Assembly: GCA_000310025.1 (NCBI GenBank)
Contig: FN648938.1
Coordinates: 376,566 to 422,811, forward strand
Length of the DNA: 46,246 nucleotides
Direction of reading: 5' to 3'
Origin: Ectocarpus siliculosus
Lineage: Eukaryota; Sar; Phaeophyceae; Ectocarpales; Ectocarpaceae
This document shows, one piece after another, positions 21,664-36,600 of the stretch (the stretch's first letter is position 1; each line of letters begins with the position of its first letter). The notes below the pieces were generated by a model that searched no databases, was not told the origin of the DNA, and was given only the letters and a program-made list of their open reading frames with translations. A program made the translations under genes and the position numbers.

Positions 21664-24600
21664 CTAGAACAGTTTGGCGGCACTTGCGATGTTGAGATGG
21701 GGGTCCCAGCGCAGCAACAGGGTAGCTGGCGGCTTGCGAAAGAACACTTGGACACGCGATATCTGCGTGTTTACCGGACGGTGACCCAAAAAAGCTAGCT
21801 CAGTTTCATGGACATGAAAAGTATCATCTAAAGGGCACAAAAGCACATCCTCCTCACTACGCACTTCAATCCCGCAGCTCGTTGATTCGCTGAGCTGCCC
21901 TCCAACCGCGCTCTCCGCCGGTTTCTTAGTTCGCAGAGCACCCAAGCCAAATTCTCGCTCCAGTTCCATTTGCCTTCTGGCGAGCTTGAGGTATTCGAGG
22001 TACATTTGCAAAGTCTTGACGCTCTGCGACACCTTCGGCAGCCGATCTCTCGCATCGTCGAGGAGTCGATCTGCTTCCACTCTCTGCCGATGCGCTTTCG
22101 CCAGGAGCGCCGCGCTTTTCGCTTCCCATTCAACTATGTGCTGGACACCAAAGCGGCAGTCAGTTACGTGAGCAGTAGGGCGCAGAGCAGGGTCAGGAAT
22201 TGTTTCTTGCCGATCGTAATGGTCAACTGAAGTAATTCAAGAAAGGGGAGAGATGGGGAGGGCACAAAGGCAAAGGCAGGCATAAATACGGAAGGACAGG
22301 GGCTTGTCGACGGTAACAACTGACACTTTGACACGTCGAACATCATGCAAACGAGTCATGTCTCAAGTTCGCTCGTGTGTCAAAGGTAGGTACTCGCGGG
22401 TGGTCACTGTTGTTACGGCTTCCTCGTGAATCCTGACCTCGCGGTCTCGGATCTCTTGCGCTCGCTGTCTCGGAGACATGACCCCCCTGCGGCCTCTCTT
22501 CTGTTTAGCGATTTTCATGCTCTCGGCCGCGTTCTTCATTCGGTTACCGCGGGCCTTGGTTGCCCTCGCCGTCATGAGCATCTTCTCTCCCCTATCGAAC
22601 ATGTCCGTGGTGGTCGTCGCCAGGACCGGCAGCGGCACTAGCTGTGGAAGGAGTGCCGAGTGCAGCCAATTCGTCAGCCCTACGGTGACCGTCAGGGTGC
22701 TAAGCGCGCCGCTCGCGTCGTCGAACATATTCGCAGAGTTACTGGTGAATGTCCGGGCCCTTCTGGCCAGTGCAACCGAACGCTCAAGTGCAAACCGCGC
22801 GTCTGTCCGTCGCATTCGTAGTATGCAGGAGAACTCTTCGTGGGCCGCAGGCGGAGCACGGCCGCGCTTTCTCCTTTTTTTCCCCGTCGCACTCATGCCC
22901 GGCGAGGAAAGGGAGGACGGGTCTTCGCCTCCCTCCTCTTCCTCTTCGTCCTCGTTGGGTTTCCCGCCTCTCATGAGGCGTTCCATTTCTTCCTCTCTCT
23001 CTTTGGCAAGGCGCGCGCTCTCTTCTCTCAGCTTCTCTCGATCTCGCATTTCTTGCGCGAACTTTATCTGCTTGGCCTCTACTCTTGAGAGGGTTGGCCC
23101 ACCACTCGACGCGGGGGAGATGTGAGACCTGTTCCCGGTTGCGTCCCCGCCGTCGCCGGCCTCGGTGCCATTCGAGATCCCGCTTGCTGGAGCTTCTCCT
23201 CCCAATACTGTCGGCGGGGGGGGTCTTGCCTGAGAGGGGTTCATACTCGACGATCTCCGCTCCCCTGTGGCACTACCGTCGATGCTGGTGAGTGAATTGG
23301 ATGCGAGAGACTTGTTACTCCCGTTCTTGTCGCTGGTTGAAAGGCGCCCGTCGAGGCTGCTTTCCGAGTTCGTGTCGTGCATCGCCCCCTCGTCTTCGTC
23401 TGGCGCCTCCCACAGGTAGCTGAACACGTGAGAGTTCGTGACGTGGCGGGTGATCACCCCGAGTCCCACCAGCCTCTCCTGCGTCCTGACACCCACCAGT
23501 CCCGTGATGTACTCCTTTTGGACGTCCCACTCGGGCGCGTTCGCTGCCGTCGTCTGGGCCTCCGCCGCAGCGAGGGCCGTCGCCGCCTTCTCCGTGGAGG
23601 ACACCTCATCGAGGCTCGCGAACGACGCCGCGGTAGCAGCTTTGGTGGCCGCCGTAGCCGCGGCCGCCGTCGTCGCCGCTAGCGAGTGGACGTGCCAGTC
23701 CGGCAGCACAGCCGTGTCCGGGATCGCCGTGAGCCTCTCCCCGAACCAGGGGCTCCAGCGCCCGCCGGAGGTGACCACGCGCATGCGCTCGATCAGGCCG
23801 TCGTTGTGCTCGCACTCGAAGCGGGACAGCCGCTCCACGGGGGCGTCGACGGCGAAGCAGTGCGCGCGGGTGGAACGGTTCTCGCCGACCGCTGCGCCGT
23901 GCACGGGGAGCTCGGTCGTCCGCTTCCCCCCCGTCATCACGAGCTGGATGCCGACGACGCCCTCCCCGACCCGCGTCATGACGCGCACTTCGCAGACGAG
24001 GTTGGAGCCCGGCACGGGCTTGTCGCGGAAGAAGGTTAGGCCGGAGCCGCTGCCCTTCTCGTTGGTGCGGCCCACCATGTCGGGCGGCTCTTGGTCTTGG
24101 AACTTGAGGTGCCCGCGGTGGAGGAAGGCGTCGACGAGGAGCCGGGCCTCGGTTCGCACGCGCTCGGTAGCTTGCCACGTGTGGAAAGCCAGGAACTTCT
24201 TAAATCTTGCATACACATGTCCGGGTTGGTCATAGAGAGGGCAGAGAGTAGTTGTATTTGGTTGCGGCAAAAGGGTCGATGGTTAGACGAGGGGAGTGGA
24301 GAAGTCTGCGTTAGCCGCAACCTTAGGCAGAAAAAACAAGAAGGATCAACCAAGTCAATTTTCTGCTGCCGTTGGCAACACGGAAGATAATATTTTGTGT
24401 CACAGGTGATGAAGAACAAGATTATGGACGCGTAATTGTTTCCCGTTTGCTCTTGGGTGGGATATCAAGCAACCACGGTGTGTACGAGGACGACCGTCGT
24501 CTAGAAAAAACGTAGAGTTGATGGATTGATGAAAATGTTAACGGTTCAACAATGACGATGGATAGGATCTGAATGCTGAAGGTCGGCCAGCTGCAATCAA

Positions 24601-27600
24601 AATCCCCACAAGATCAATGTTGGATCTTGTGTCTTGTTCTTACGTAGGGATCCGCCGAGCTCCCTCCTTCAGCTGATGCTCGTGCTTCGCCTGCCTCAAC
24701 CCAATGGTTCGTGTCAGCGCACTCCTCCAACCGGCTATCACGGTCCTCCTGGCGACCCTCAGATCGGCTTCCACGCGGGCTTCGACCCACGACACCTTCC
24801 GCTGTCTCAGATTACCATCCTTACCACGTCGCGACCTCCTCGAATCCCCAGTCTGCGCCCCCCAGGTAGCAATACCGCCATCCTCTTCCTCCTCTTCCTC
24901 CTCTTCCTCCTCTTCCTCCTCGATAATTTCTCCAACATCCTCTGTCAGCGTCCGCTTGGAGGAGCGACCCGGCACTCCTATCGCTGCAGCATCTGACTGG
25001 GCGGCGGTGGCCCCCGCCGCTGCCTCCGTAGGTGCGGCCCTCATTTCTGCCGCCCTCCGCACCTGTCTCGGGCCCAGCCCCGTCCGCCACCCGTCAAACG
25101 TCACGCGGGCGACGCGGTGGAGGTGGCGACGGCGCAGAGAGCATCGCAGAAAGCGCGCGGTTGCTCTCGCTTGCGTGTACTGCTTCCACCTTTGAAACAG
25201 TGCCGACGGATCGAGCGTCGCCGGGAGGAGTACCTCTGGAGCGTAGCGGCCGGGGACAAAACCTGGGAGGATTGGACGTGTTTGACATCAGTTAGACGAT
25301 GGTCTCTTCCAAAGGGGGGAGGCGTTCTTTGATTAGGCACTGAGGGAAGGTAATTTGTCTTTTCTGGGGGGTTTCACGATCTCTACGTTCGACGTGTTGT
25401 CCGTTCTCTACAACAACGAGACGTTGGACGATCAAAGTTCCTGACGGCTCTCCACGGCCGTTCGATAGCAATCGATTTCTTCCCTACACCGTCCGCTCCA
25501 CCTTTCGAGGCATGTTTCGAGGCATGGGTGGAAGCGCAGCTCATGCGAGGTCCAACCCATTCAATCAGCCACCTGAGCCACCGTTCTCCCCATTCTGTTT
25601 GTGAGCAAAGCGAAGCCGTCGACCGCCGAGAGGCGCGTAAAGTCTGTTGAAACTCGTTGTGTGTGACATCGTTTTTTTCAAGAGCGGGGAACTCACCTCG
25701 CTCCTGCAAGAGGCGTGAGTAGTCGAGAAGGAGCTCGCGACGTCGACGAAGGGTCGCCGGTAGATCGGGCGTGCCGTAGAGCATGCGGTGGTTCGTCAGC
25801 TCGAGCAGGCGGTGGAACACGGACCACTTGACTCGCAGCAAGCGGAAGAGCGGCATCCCCCTCCACAGGTACCGTAGCCGCCCGCAAATCCGCAGCCTTT
25901 TGGGGGGTTTGTTTGGGGTGATGGCGTGGACATGGATGAGGACAAGAGCAGGAGATAGCGAAAGAGAGCGAAAGGGAGAGAGATAGAGGGAGAGAGAGAG
26001 CAGCACGCAAAGCAGCGGCAAGGAAGCCAGGGATAAAGCACCACGTATGAGGATAACGACGGCTACGTGTGTCCACACGTCTTGGCCACCGAGGCAAGGT
26101 TCGGAACCTGTTGCCCATAATATCACCACAATAATTACCCATTTGCCTATGCATACACACCTTACGACTGGTCGATTAGGCAATACGGACGATCACCGTT
26201 TCTGATCTTTTCAGTTTTCGCGGGTATACGTGAGCAGTTTTCGTCTTCCTTATCTGGGCGTCGGGCTCGGATGGGTGATGCACCGTGAACGAAATAGAGC
26301 GACGAACGCGTCGTGGTTGCGTCCGGCTGCTTGCCGTGTGCCTTGCAGCAAAACTCGGAGAACTCACCAGTTGCGAAGTCGCTGCCGGTTGTAGAGCTGC
26401 ACAGACATTCGAATGTTGTACCAGCTGCGCCATTGCCGCAAGGTCTTGCGGAGTGTGACTGACTTCCTGCCATCTACAACCGTGTAAAAGATGCGTGCCA
26501 CCACGTTGACTAGGTTCTCAGCGGCGTATTGCTGCGGCGGTAAAAAAATCGGGAACCAACGAGTATGGGGATGGGGAATAGTCGGGGGCGAGATGAATGA
26601 TGAGCAGTCCGGGTCTCGCTGAGCAAGGTCAATATTCGTTGCGACATTAGCTTTCTCTAGGGTAAATTGCGCCAACTGCTATTAGTGTCTTTCCTTGGTT
26701 GAATGCATGATGATCGTTCACTGTGACTATTTAGACGGCCGGGATCAAATTGCCTACCGTGATCCTAATCGCTATACACAATTACCTCGCGGGGAGCCAT
26801 TGCTCCCCCTGAAACCATGTTTGCCATGAATCTTGGCCGTATATATCGGCCACATAACACTTGGAGAGGAAGCGACTGAATCGGACGAAAGAACGAAGGC
26901 CATATCCGTCTCTTGTGGGATCTGGCCGGCCCCGGGGCACAATATCTATGATTTGTTGGAAAAGTATGCGGGATGTACACCCGGGGTAGGTGAAACTCCG
27001 GGGTGAGTAGATACGTCCAAACGAGATGAGAACCCCGATCAAGACTCAGGGAGTTTTAGTTGGAACGAAACAGAACTCTCGCAAGGACGGAGGGGGGGCA
27101 GGTTGCCGTTGCTCTTGCCTGGAATCCCGCGACGAACACTTGGGCCTTTTCGTCTGCCGACCTCGCCCTGGCGCCCTCCCGTATCAAGAACTTTGCCAAG
27201 GCGCGCTCGCGGACCTTGCGCGCGCTGACCCACGCGGCGGTGTTTTCCGCGTCCTGTACGGACTGCTCCTTCAGCGACACCGTTCTGTCAACCAGCTGTA
27301 AGCATGGCACCAAATAATACACACAAAAACCATACAAGTTGGCCGGTTTGCATCGATGGATCGTGGCACACATTGCTGGAAAAGGCGGCGGTCGTCCGAG
27401 CGGCAAGTCTTACGACCCTCGACCCTCAACCCACGAGTCAGAAAACCCATCGGACTACCATCTAACGGATATAACTAGTTGAGAGATCCGCCATTTTCTC
27501 TCTGTGTGTGTGTGTGTCAAGATACCAAACTACTTCATATTTGCGCAATAGCTGCAAGTGTTGCCACTCAATACAAACGAGTATGGCTTTGGTACGAGCA

Positions 27601-30600
27601 AGACCTTCGACCAGCGGCACGCATGGAATAGCATTGTGTGCGTGTGTGCGCACAAGCTCCCGGTTCGCTTTCGCTGTGTTTCTTGCATGGCAGAACTGGC
27701 CACGAGCTGCTCTACACAGGGCGTTCTATCCCAAGTACATACCCGGCTCGAGCGGATGGATGTCCGCTCCACTTGCCGCCGGCGAATTTTTCTGTCCTCG
27801 TCGAGCTGATTCACGCCGCACAGCAGATCACCACTACCGAGTTCGGTACTTTCACCCAATGTCGCGCCTACGCCACCGGCAAAGTTTGCTGTTGCTCCAG
27901 CTGCGAGCGGATGGCTTTCCATCCCCGTCACGTCGTCTTCTTCCAGGCTGCCTTTTCGCATGGAGGCACGGACCTGGTCCAGCGTCATAACCATAGCCTC
28001 CCCAGTGATCCCCCTTTCAACGCGGTGGTGTTTTCGAGGAAACGTGTGGGGGGGGTAGCAGGTGCAGGGTGAATGAAAGCTTCTTCGTTCTTTCGTTGAT
28101 ATTTTTGTAGTGGACCGCGCTCTGCAGGGAAATCGATTGGGGTAAGGTGAGTGGTAAGGTGTGTGGAGCGCAAGGTGGCCACAGAGGAAGTTTGATGAGG
28201 CAGAAAATACTCTGACCGCAGCTGATGGCGCAGAAACCTCGGCTCGCCGTGATGTGAGGTAGGGAGCATACATGGGAGGATATCTCCTAGCGAAGTTGAA
28301 CGAGCGTTCGCGTGCGCCATGAACGTACGCGGAAGGAGTAGAGTCTCCCAGATAGCATAGAGAGCCAGACCCTTTCTTCCACGCAAGCGCTCCCGCGCGC
28401 GTGCGCCGTGATTCTCACCTCCTCACGGCAGCGGTCTGTATGACCACAAAGTGCCAGGCCTTCAGGTACTTCTTCTGCACGCGACGCGCGTCTACATACG
28501 CGGCATAGCGAGAGCGCTGCCTCTCGTTTGCCTTGATTCTCAGGCGCGCCAGTACCTGTGGCCCAAGGCGCTGGAGAAGAGGGGGGGGGGGGGCGTAGGG
28601 GAAGGATGCGGGAGAATAAATAGAAGGGGGAGAGGACACAGAAAATAGGCCAATCGCTGGCGGCTTTTTGCGCGCGCAGAAGTTTCGGATATTGGTACAC
28701 GCCTCACCCCTGTGCTACCAAGCCAATGAAACCTTTCGGGGTTAGGGAGTATTGCACGCCAGTGTTACCAAGTCAGCGCCGACGCGATAACACAGAGGGT
28801 AAGTGCGTTACTGAACAAATGATAGCAGGAGGCCTTCCCTGCGTATTTGTTGGTCGGTGGCGGCACCGACCACGCACGTATGGACGGTGCAGGGGGTTTA
28901 GAGAGCGGTGCTGGCATCGGCACGGCGGGAAATACTGGTCAGCTTCCACTATTGTTTATGTATCGGTGGTTGTGGACGACCAGCAAAGGAGACATAGCGT
29001 ACACAACCCAAGGAATGCCAGAAGCCTTCACCGAAACAACAACGCAGATATCACTTCGTCCGTCTTCCCCTACGCCTTTCACGAAGACATAAGCCTACCA
29101 CACGCGCTTACCCGGTAGAGCAAGAAGTTCACCCTGGCCTTCAGCACTTCCTTCTTCTCGAAGTGGTCCCGCAAGACCTCACACGCGAAGGTCGCTCCGC
29201 CATCCGGGACATCCCCGCCGAAATCGGTGTCCCTCAGGCCCGGAAAAACGACGTAGTTAGGCCTCCCCAGCACGGCGATGGGTGGGCTGGCGGCGGCGGC
29301 AGCGGCGGCAGAGGCGGACCCTCCACGGTCCCCCCCGCCCCCGTTGTGGTGACTCCTGCGGCCTCTCATGCCTCCGCCGCCGCCACGGCTGTTCTGTGGC
29401 TTGGCGGTCCGGTCTCCTTCCACTCCGACCCTGCTCTCGTTTCTTGGAGAATCAGAGGGTTCTGTAGCGCTTTCCTCCGGCATACCGCCAAGTGAGGTGC
29501 GGCTCGCGTCGTCGTCGTCGGCGGCGGCGGCACCGTGGTTGCGGTTGTCAAAGGCGTCGTCCCTCCTTGCCGAGGGTCCGCTCGGGCTGCCGCTGCCCCC
29601 GTGGGTGGTGTGCCTCGAGTGGTGGCCGCCGGGTCTCTGCCTGTTTGGCACGTACGTCCAACGGACAAGCGCCGTTGCGGGTGTCAGCTCCGACAACAAG
29701 CTGGGCAACTTAGTTCTTCCTAGTAATGATGCTTTACATGGAAACGCACCCTCACACACGTAATGGTGAAGGTCAGGCAGAGCAAAGTCGCAAACACCCG
29801 TATGGACGGAGTGAGCACACAGTGAGTGCGTTGGTGAATGACATCGAAACGAATGTCACCTCAACTTTCCAAGACGGGATCAGCTGGCCGGCTTATCCCA
29901 TCCTCGCCATTGTCATCATGAATAGACTCTGGTGGTTGCGAGACACTTTACATCCGTCTAGTACGCCACAGAGACGGAAGACGGTGCGAAACATGTGGAA
30001 CGTGCTGCGAAAGCCGCCTTAACACTTGCTCTGTACCTGCCGGTTTCCCTCTCCCTGCCGCCCCCTCTTCCCGCCGAACAACAACAGAACTCGTCGACAC
30101 CGGCCTTACCACACGCGCTTGTTGTTCCCTTTGTTGTCCCGTCGACCGTGCAAAGGACGGCCCCCTCTTTTGTGCGTTAGAGTGTGTCTCCTGTCCATCT
30201 CTCCGAGGAGGTAGTAGGACCGGAAATGGGTGTCGCTGCGGCGAGCGCAGGTGGCGCGCGCGAACGCCCAGTACCTGCGACATACACACAAGAAGTTTCC
30301 GGCTGGTTCGGCGTGGCGCTCTGCATGGTACACGGGGCGCGTTTCTCGGCTTTCTCGACGGCTGTGCGTAGCTGGTGATGGTTTAGCGGGAAAGAGCCCT
30401 AGAATGCACCTTCTTATCTTCCCCCCCCCCGCACGGTTTCCGTCTCCCGCTCTGAAGCGTACAATAAGTCGAAAGGGACGCTTTGTCACGCGTCGTCCAA
30501 AACAAAAACATTGAACTCTTGCCTCAGAACGATGAAGGTTGTCGCGACCTGCCGAGTGTTGATTCTCAACCGAAGCCACATGCCGCCGTTGATCCACTGC

Positions 30601-33600
30601 CTCTCCAGGAATTTCTTCTTTCTGATGCGTGCAGCCCACCACCTTCAAAACAAATTTCCACAGCATCGACGGTCTTCTCGTCAAGCAAATATCGGGAGCC
30701 GTGGTCGGCAACATGAACAAAATGGTGTCCTGAATAGCTACAGAGAGTCTGGTTCAACGACGATCGGGCGTCGTGTTCACCGAACACCAAAGAGGCGTGT
30801 CTTCATACATCAAACGTCGTGGTTAGCACCATCAAGCTCGGGTGTCATCGGCATATGCGAACGATATTCTGCGAGCAACACGTTGATACCGTACGCTGTC
30901 GGAATCAAACAACAGCTGCGGGACCACGGGCGTTGCAGTACGGCGTGGAGCACTGCTTGGGATCAGCATGTATACGGGATCAAGTTCATTCGCCGAACAT
31001 TGGCGGCATGGGGATCAAAACGCCGTCTACCTGTTAGTTGATGCGGGTTCTGTTTATTGCTATAAGCCGCCGAAGGACAAGTCAACGTTAAACAGTACCA
31101 ACGCAAGGCGGTTGCCAGGACGTCAACAACAACCATGGCCACGTTCCGCAGTACCTGAACAACCGGTCCGCCTTGGTCTTCAAGCGGGTGTCGGAGGCCC
31201 GGTCGGCCCGGCCGACGAGCCTTTGCCCCGTCTCGGTGACCGCGTTCCACGCTCGAAAGTGCCGAACGAGGATGACGGTCAGGTAGACTTTCCGGAGGAA
31301 CTTAGCCTTGTTGTTGTTGTTGTTGTTGGGGTTTTGTGTTGTGTTCAGGCGAAATTGACACACAAGGCAGAATGGGAGGGAGGTTCACGCGAGGTGAAGG
31401 GGTGAAAAGGGTCGCGCCAACAGACTTGCCAGCCTAGGGCTTCGCGTATCAGGCAGTCGACACGACAATATACACTAGGTGGCGTTTTGGTTGTTCTGTT
31501 CAAACAAATTGAGCCGGGGAAGCAGGGATTTCCATGTATTGTTTCATGATAGCGCTGCTGGTAGATTCACCTGGGACCATACACTTTCATCCATCGAGAC
31601 CAAGAACCGCAAACAAGCACAAGGTTATGATTGTTGTCCCACGGGATTTAGACAGAAAATACGTCCACACCTTGTCCCTGGAGCTGATGCGGTAGTTGGC
31701 CCACCGCCTCCAGACGTAGAGCGGCCAGAACGTTCCACGGAACAGCGCCGATGTCTTCGCCATCCGCTCGGACTCGATCCTCCACCGGCGAAACGCTCTC
31801 CTTGTGCCCCGCATTAGTTCCATCTTCGACCGGTGCGCCGCTTTCCACCCGCCGAACGCCTCCCGCCGTCGGGCAACCCGGATGGCCCGCTCCCGCTCGA
31901 CGAGCCTCCTAAGGGCCAGGATCTTGGGCGCGAAGCGGCGGCGGGGACCCCAGCCGCGCCACTGGGCGTGGATGCGCTGCGCGGCGTAGGCTCGGAGGGC
32001 GAGGACGACCTGCGCCGCCGTGAGGTTTTGGAAGTCCCGGCCGTACTTTGCGCAGGCGACGAGGGCGTCCTTCGGCCGACGGAGTAGTATGTGCGTGGCC
32101 CCCTGATTTCATTGTGGTATGGAGGTCGCGAACGTGTTGTACGGTCGTTGTTGATATGTGGTAGAGAACAGGCAAGATGGTGGTGGTTACATGGTGTATT
32201 GTTTCCGAGTTGAAGAACGGAAATACTGTTGATGCATACAGCGTTATAAATCTGCATGTTGGTCACGCGGACGTCTTGAAATGCGCATCAGTCGGGTCAC
32301 GTGAGAATTGATTGAATGGGAGATATCTAGCACTAGGGTAGGCACGGAATAGCAGGGAAAAGTAAACAAAACCGCAGAGAGAGATGGATTTGACAAAAGG
32401 CATTCTCACAATGGGTCGTAAGAAAGAGTTAGATCCATCCAGTTGGGTCTGGAGTTCTAAAGCACGTGAAAACAGTTGGTGAGCACTACCTCACACTACG
32501 GGCCACAGCACTTGGTGCCGACACTTTACACCCCCTCGTAGGCGGTTGGCGAAGAAACGGCAGTGAAACGGCGAAACGTGAAAAAAATATGACAGGACAA
32601 AGGGAAAGCTCCCTCGCCAAGAAGGCAGTCAATCCTGTTTGCCGGTGCTCTGCGATATACTCCGTAGGCGTCATTGATTGAGGCTAACCCATCTCCATTC
32701 CCCACCCGCTGCTTGTGTGGGAACCTCACCTCCACCCACGGCAATTCAGCAGCGCGCCTCTGCTTGAGCGGCAAGTGCGCCACCGCCCCCGCTTGCAGCG
32801 AGAGGAACAACGTCTTCCGCACGGCGGGGCCCATCGCCCAGCGGTTGCTGGCCCCTCCGTCCGTCCACCAGTCCGTTGCTGGGTGCTCTCCAGACGACAG
32901 TGACGACGCTGCCGACAGGGAAGTTGCGACTGTTTCAACGCTTGCTGTGTCTCCGTCATCAGTACCATCGCCGCTGCCGCCGCCGCCGCTGCCATTACTT
33001 CCTGCCCCGTCGACGATGCGTTTGTGTTTTTTCTTAGTGGACGGCCGATAGCCCAGCCCGGCAGCGTAGGCCTTTACCACTTCTGCGATCGGTCCGCTCC
33101 TGCGCTTGGCCTGAGATACGCGAGAAGTGATGGCACCGGGAGCAGCGGTTGGGGGGTACGGGGGCTGGTTACCACGCACTTTTTCCCGTCTGGTGTGCTC
33201 ACCCAAACGCTAGGTGCAGAAGGACGGCTTCAGTGGATTTCGGAGGAGGCGTTGTTTTCGAGGGACGCAGAGAGAGGGTGTCACTGCTGTCCAGTGCGAC
33301 ACTGCTTGCAAAACCCGGGCTAGGTACAATAGCTGGAGAAATCAACGTTTAGTGTTTGACCGTGCCGAGAGAAAGAGGGATTGTCGGCACGCCTTTTCAG
33401 AGGCTGCGCTCGATGCGTTAACAACCTTCGGTAGCGCGTGGTCTCATACTTGTAGTGAAACGAAATGACCGGGATGTTTCCGTAAAGTATTCCCCTCGGA
33501 GCACATAAACTTCAGACACGCACCGAAATCGCGACTTCTGGGGGAAGAAGAGGAAACATTCGGGTGGTCTATCGACTCTTGACCATTCTCCACCCTACGG

Positions 33601-36600
33601 CGGTATGGAGGGTGCAGATACCCGCGGATACCTCTCAACACCGGCGGGCAGTATCCACAAGCGAGGACATCCGGCAGCGGCAGGAGGCTTCTCCAAATCC
33701 AATACACACACAGAATGATCCGCTCCGAGGAAGAGCATACATGAGAGCTACTGTAGCGGGTTAAAGCCTCGCCAGGAAAACACTTGTTTTTTCAAAGAAG
33801 CGGTGTGTACTGCTCCCGTGCTGCGAATTACCATGGACTCCTCAAACTGTTGTCTTTTGAGCGCGATGCGGTGTTCGTCTTTCTCCCGCAGTTCTCCCTC
33901 TCGCTTGAACGCTGCGACGAGGGCTTCCAGGTCTTGGCTCCGGAAGAGTGCTGCGTGGACCTGATAATCAGAGTAGCGTTCATTCAACAAATAGGGTCGT
34001 CCACAGTAGCGGAGACACGTTCTTCAGATTCCCCTCTCGCGATTTATTGTCACACTCAACCCGATCAATCATTTGTCTTCGCCTGTATATAATTGCGCTG
34101 GCCGCAAGAACGAAACAACGATTTGGAGTGTTCTCGCATTTCTCGTCAAGCGCACAAATGACAGCGCAGTCTTCACTCCCACACACAGAGGCTGTCCACC
34201 TCCTTCGAAATGAAAGTAACCATCGTGGTACAACCTGACCCAAAATCTAGCGAGTTTCTCTCAATACGTGGATGAGTCGTATTTTGGACCGTAAAGCCCT
34301 GCGGCTGCCCCTGTTAACTTCAGAAAGCCAGCGCATGGGTTGACCCCTGACTCGCGACCACGTCTGCGACGTTCGTCTTCGATGAGTACCCGTCCCTTTC
34401 CCTTTACTCCCAGCCCAAACAGACACCATTTTTTGGTTGTGGGCGTGGCACATCGGCCATAGAGTCGTCGTTGATCCTTTTCTCTTCACACATGATACTG
34501 AATATTGCACTCGCAACGACCCATTCGTCGCGAATACGTGTGTCTCAGACGTTGAACGATTAAACCTGGCTGCGATTTCGCGGCTACATGTCAGGAAGAG
34601 ACCTTCAACCAGTTGGACACTTCGAGGAGCCATGCGAATTTGATCGGCCGCATGTCCCTTGTGGTACCCCAACGTGATACGGCTACCCACCGGGGACAAA
34701 GGGACGCCGGAATGGCGCGGTTTTACGGGCGTTGGGAGGAAACAAGACCGTTTGTCACTTCTGCACCTGTCCGTAGGTTAACCTCGTAGAGCCAGTGTTG
34801 GGCGAACTGGCGTCGCCAACCTCTTTGCCGCCTCCTTTCTCCGCCATGTCTACATGCACGCTATCGCTCGTTGACGAGTCCCCGTCTGCTGCCGTGCACA
34901 AGAATAAGTTCTGAGCTCATCTGTGGTGCCGATCTGTCGAAACCAAATTTGTGCCAACTACTGTTCTTCCGATGCCCTACTTATTCGTCATTTAATTTCC
35001 GGTTGGTTGCTTATGAGAAATATTGTGCCCTCGCAAGTAATCCTGCCTACAATAGTAGCAACTTAGCGTCCTAACAAACAGAAGGGCAAGAATCAATGCA
35101 GCTGGCTTGCCTCCCAACTTCTTCTGCCGCTCTTTCTCCGCGTTGTCGTTGAGTCTTCCCTGAACGACACCTATCTCCACGGGCGTGAGCTGCACCTCGG
35201 GCCCGGTCAACATCGTCCAGAATTCCGCCGCACCCCCAGAGAAGTCTCGCTCGACGTCAGAAGGGGGGGGCGGGACCTTGTATTGTCGGCGAGAGGAACA
35301 AACACGTCACAGGAGGACGGCAAGCGAGAAGAATAGGAGGAATGTGTGACAATTGTGTACATGCTGGCCGGATCACGCACCCCTTTTCGAGACGGCCAGC
35401 TGTCCAAACGCCTACCCTAAGGCGCTTTCACCAATCGTCCGTACCCTTACGTGGTGTGTGTCTTCGTTTTCACGTAAACCAGGTGCCTGCGTACGCGGGG
35501 TGATACGGAGGCATGCTCCAGGACGCGCCGAGAGGTCAACCCGCACTGTGAGATTTTCTTCGACCTACTTTCCAGGATGACGCGAGTACCCCCCCCGGTG
35601 AGTACTCCCAGCGTTTCCCCCCACAAACGGCCCTTCTTCCACCGCTGCACGCACCGCACCTCGTTTCCGCCATGGGTGGGTTTCACCCCGAAAAATTCTG
35701 CCACCGTTGCCCAGCAGCGAGCGATCTTGCCGATCAGCACGCGGTCGGCGTGACCCTTGAGCTGAACCAAGTCCCCGCGGGTGGCGAGGGAGGGCACGGA
35801 GGCCTTCGCGCGGGCGACGAGGCCGCCATGCCTGCCCGCCGTCTGCCACCTCCCCCTGTAGGTTAACAAGTGATGTTCCATATCACGACTGAGTTAAGAA
35901 AATGAAGCAGGTTAAAGTCGAGCCAGGACGTGTTTTGGTCGTTCCGGAAGTCGGTTTGGTATGTCGCAGGGGAAAATCGCGCTCGTGCTCTGCGGGTAGA
36001 CACTTGTTTTCCAATGGGGCGCTAAGGAAAAGATAAAAGCAGAAGGTAGTCTCGGCGGGGGGGCTACCAAACAACCAACCAATGAGATCAAATACTCACA
36101 CACAGAGACAATTGTAGACGATAGTCTTGTTCAGGCAGTTCTACCCTACAATTTACTGGTGGGCCAAATGAACATCTATGGAGGCTTGTACGTAAAAGCA
36201 CGGAGAACATTCTTTCGACCAGCGTACTGGCATCGCATATGCGCTATGTCGTTCGCATCTACAGGCGTAAGGACGGTCCCCTTTGTGCTTGAAATGCGAA
36301 TTCCCCCCTGCCTCTTCTAAACTCTCATCACTCCGAGAAAAAGCAGACGAGGCTTCTCACCGGTTAGAGCGACTTTTCATTTCCGCTTCTCGTTTCTTCG
36401 CTCTTCGTGCCTTCTTTCTGATAGCCTTCTTAAGCTTCCTGGGGGAGGCAGCGCGCGTAAGATGCGATTGCCCCACAGTTTTCTTTGGACGTCTGGCAAT
36501 ATGGGAAGGGACGAAAGGGCTTTCCCGATAGTCGCTTCGTTATTTCAGCAACATCCTATGACTTCGCAATGCTCTACAGGTTGCTATGCTCGAATATGCA

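Noticed and set aside
23438-24235. 265-codon plus-strand frame
   Set aside because: Antisense of exon 20 of the giant gene, which has far better coding features and splice partners.
22363-24270. Single-exon 635-residue protein
   Set aside because: It has no ATG at its 5' end, and both ends have splice sites in phase with neighbouring exons of the giant gene.
34247-34699. 150-codon minus-strand frame in a giant-gene intron
   Set aside because: Exons 6 and 7 on either side join in phase without it, and its sequence has no repeat or domain.
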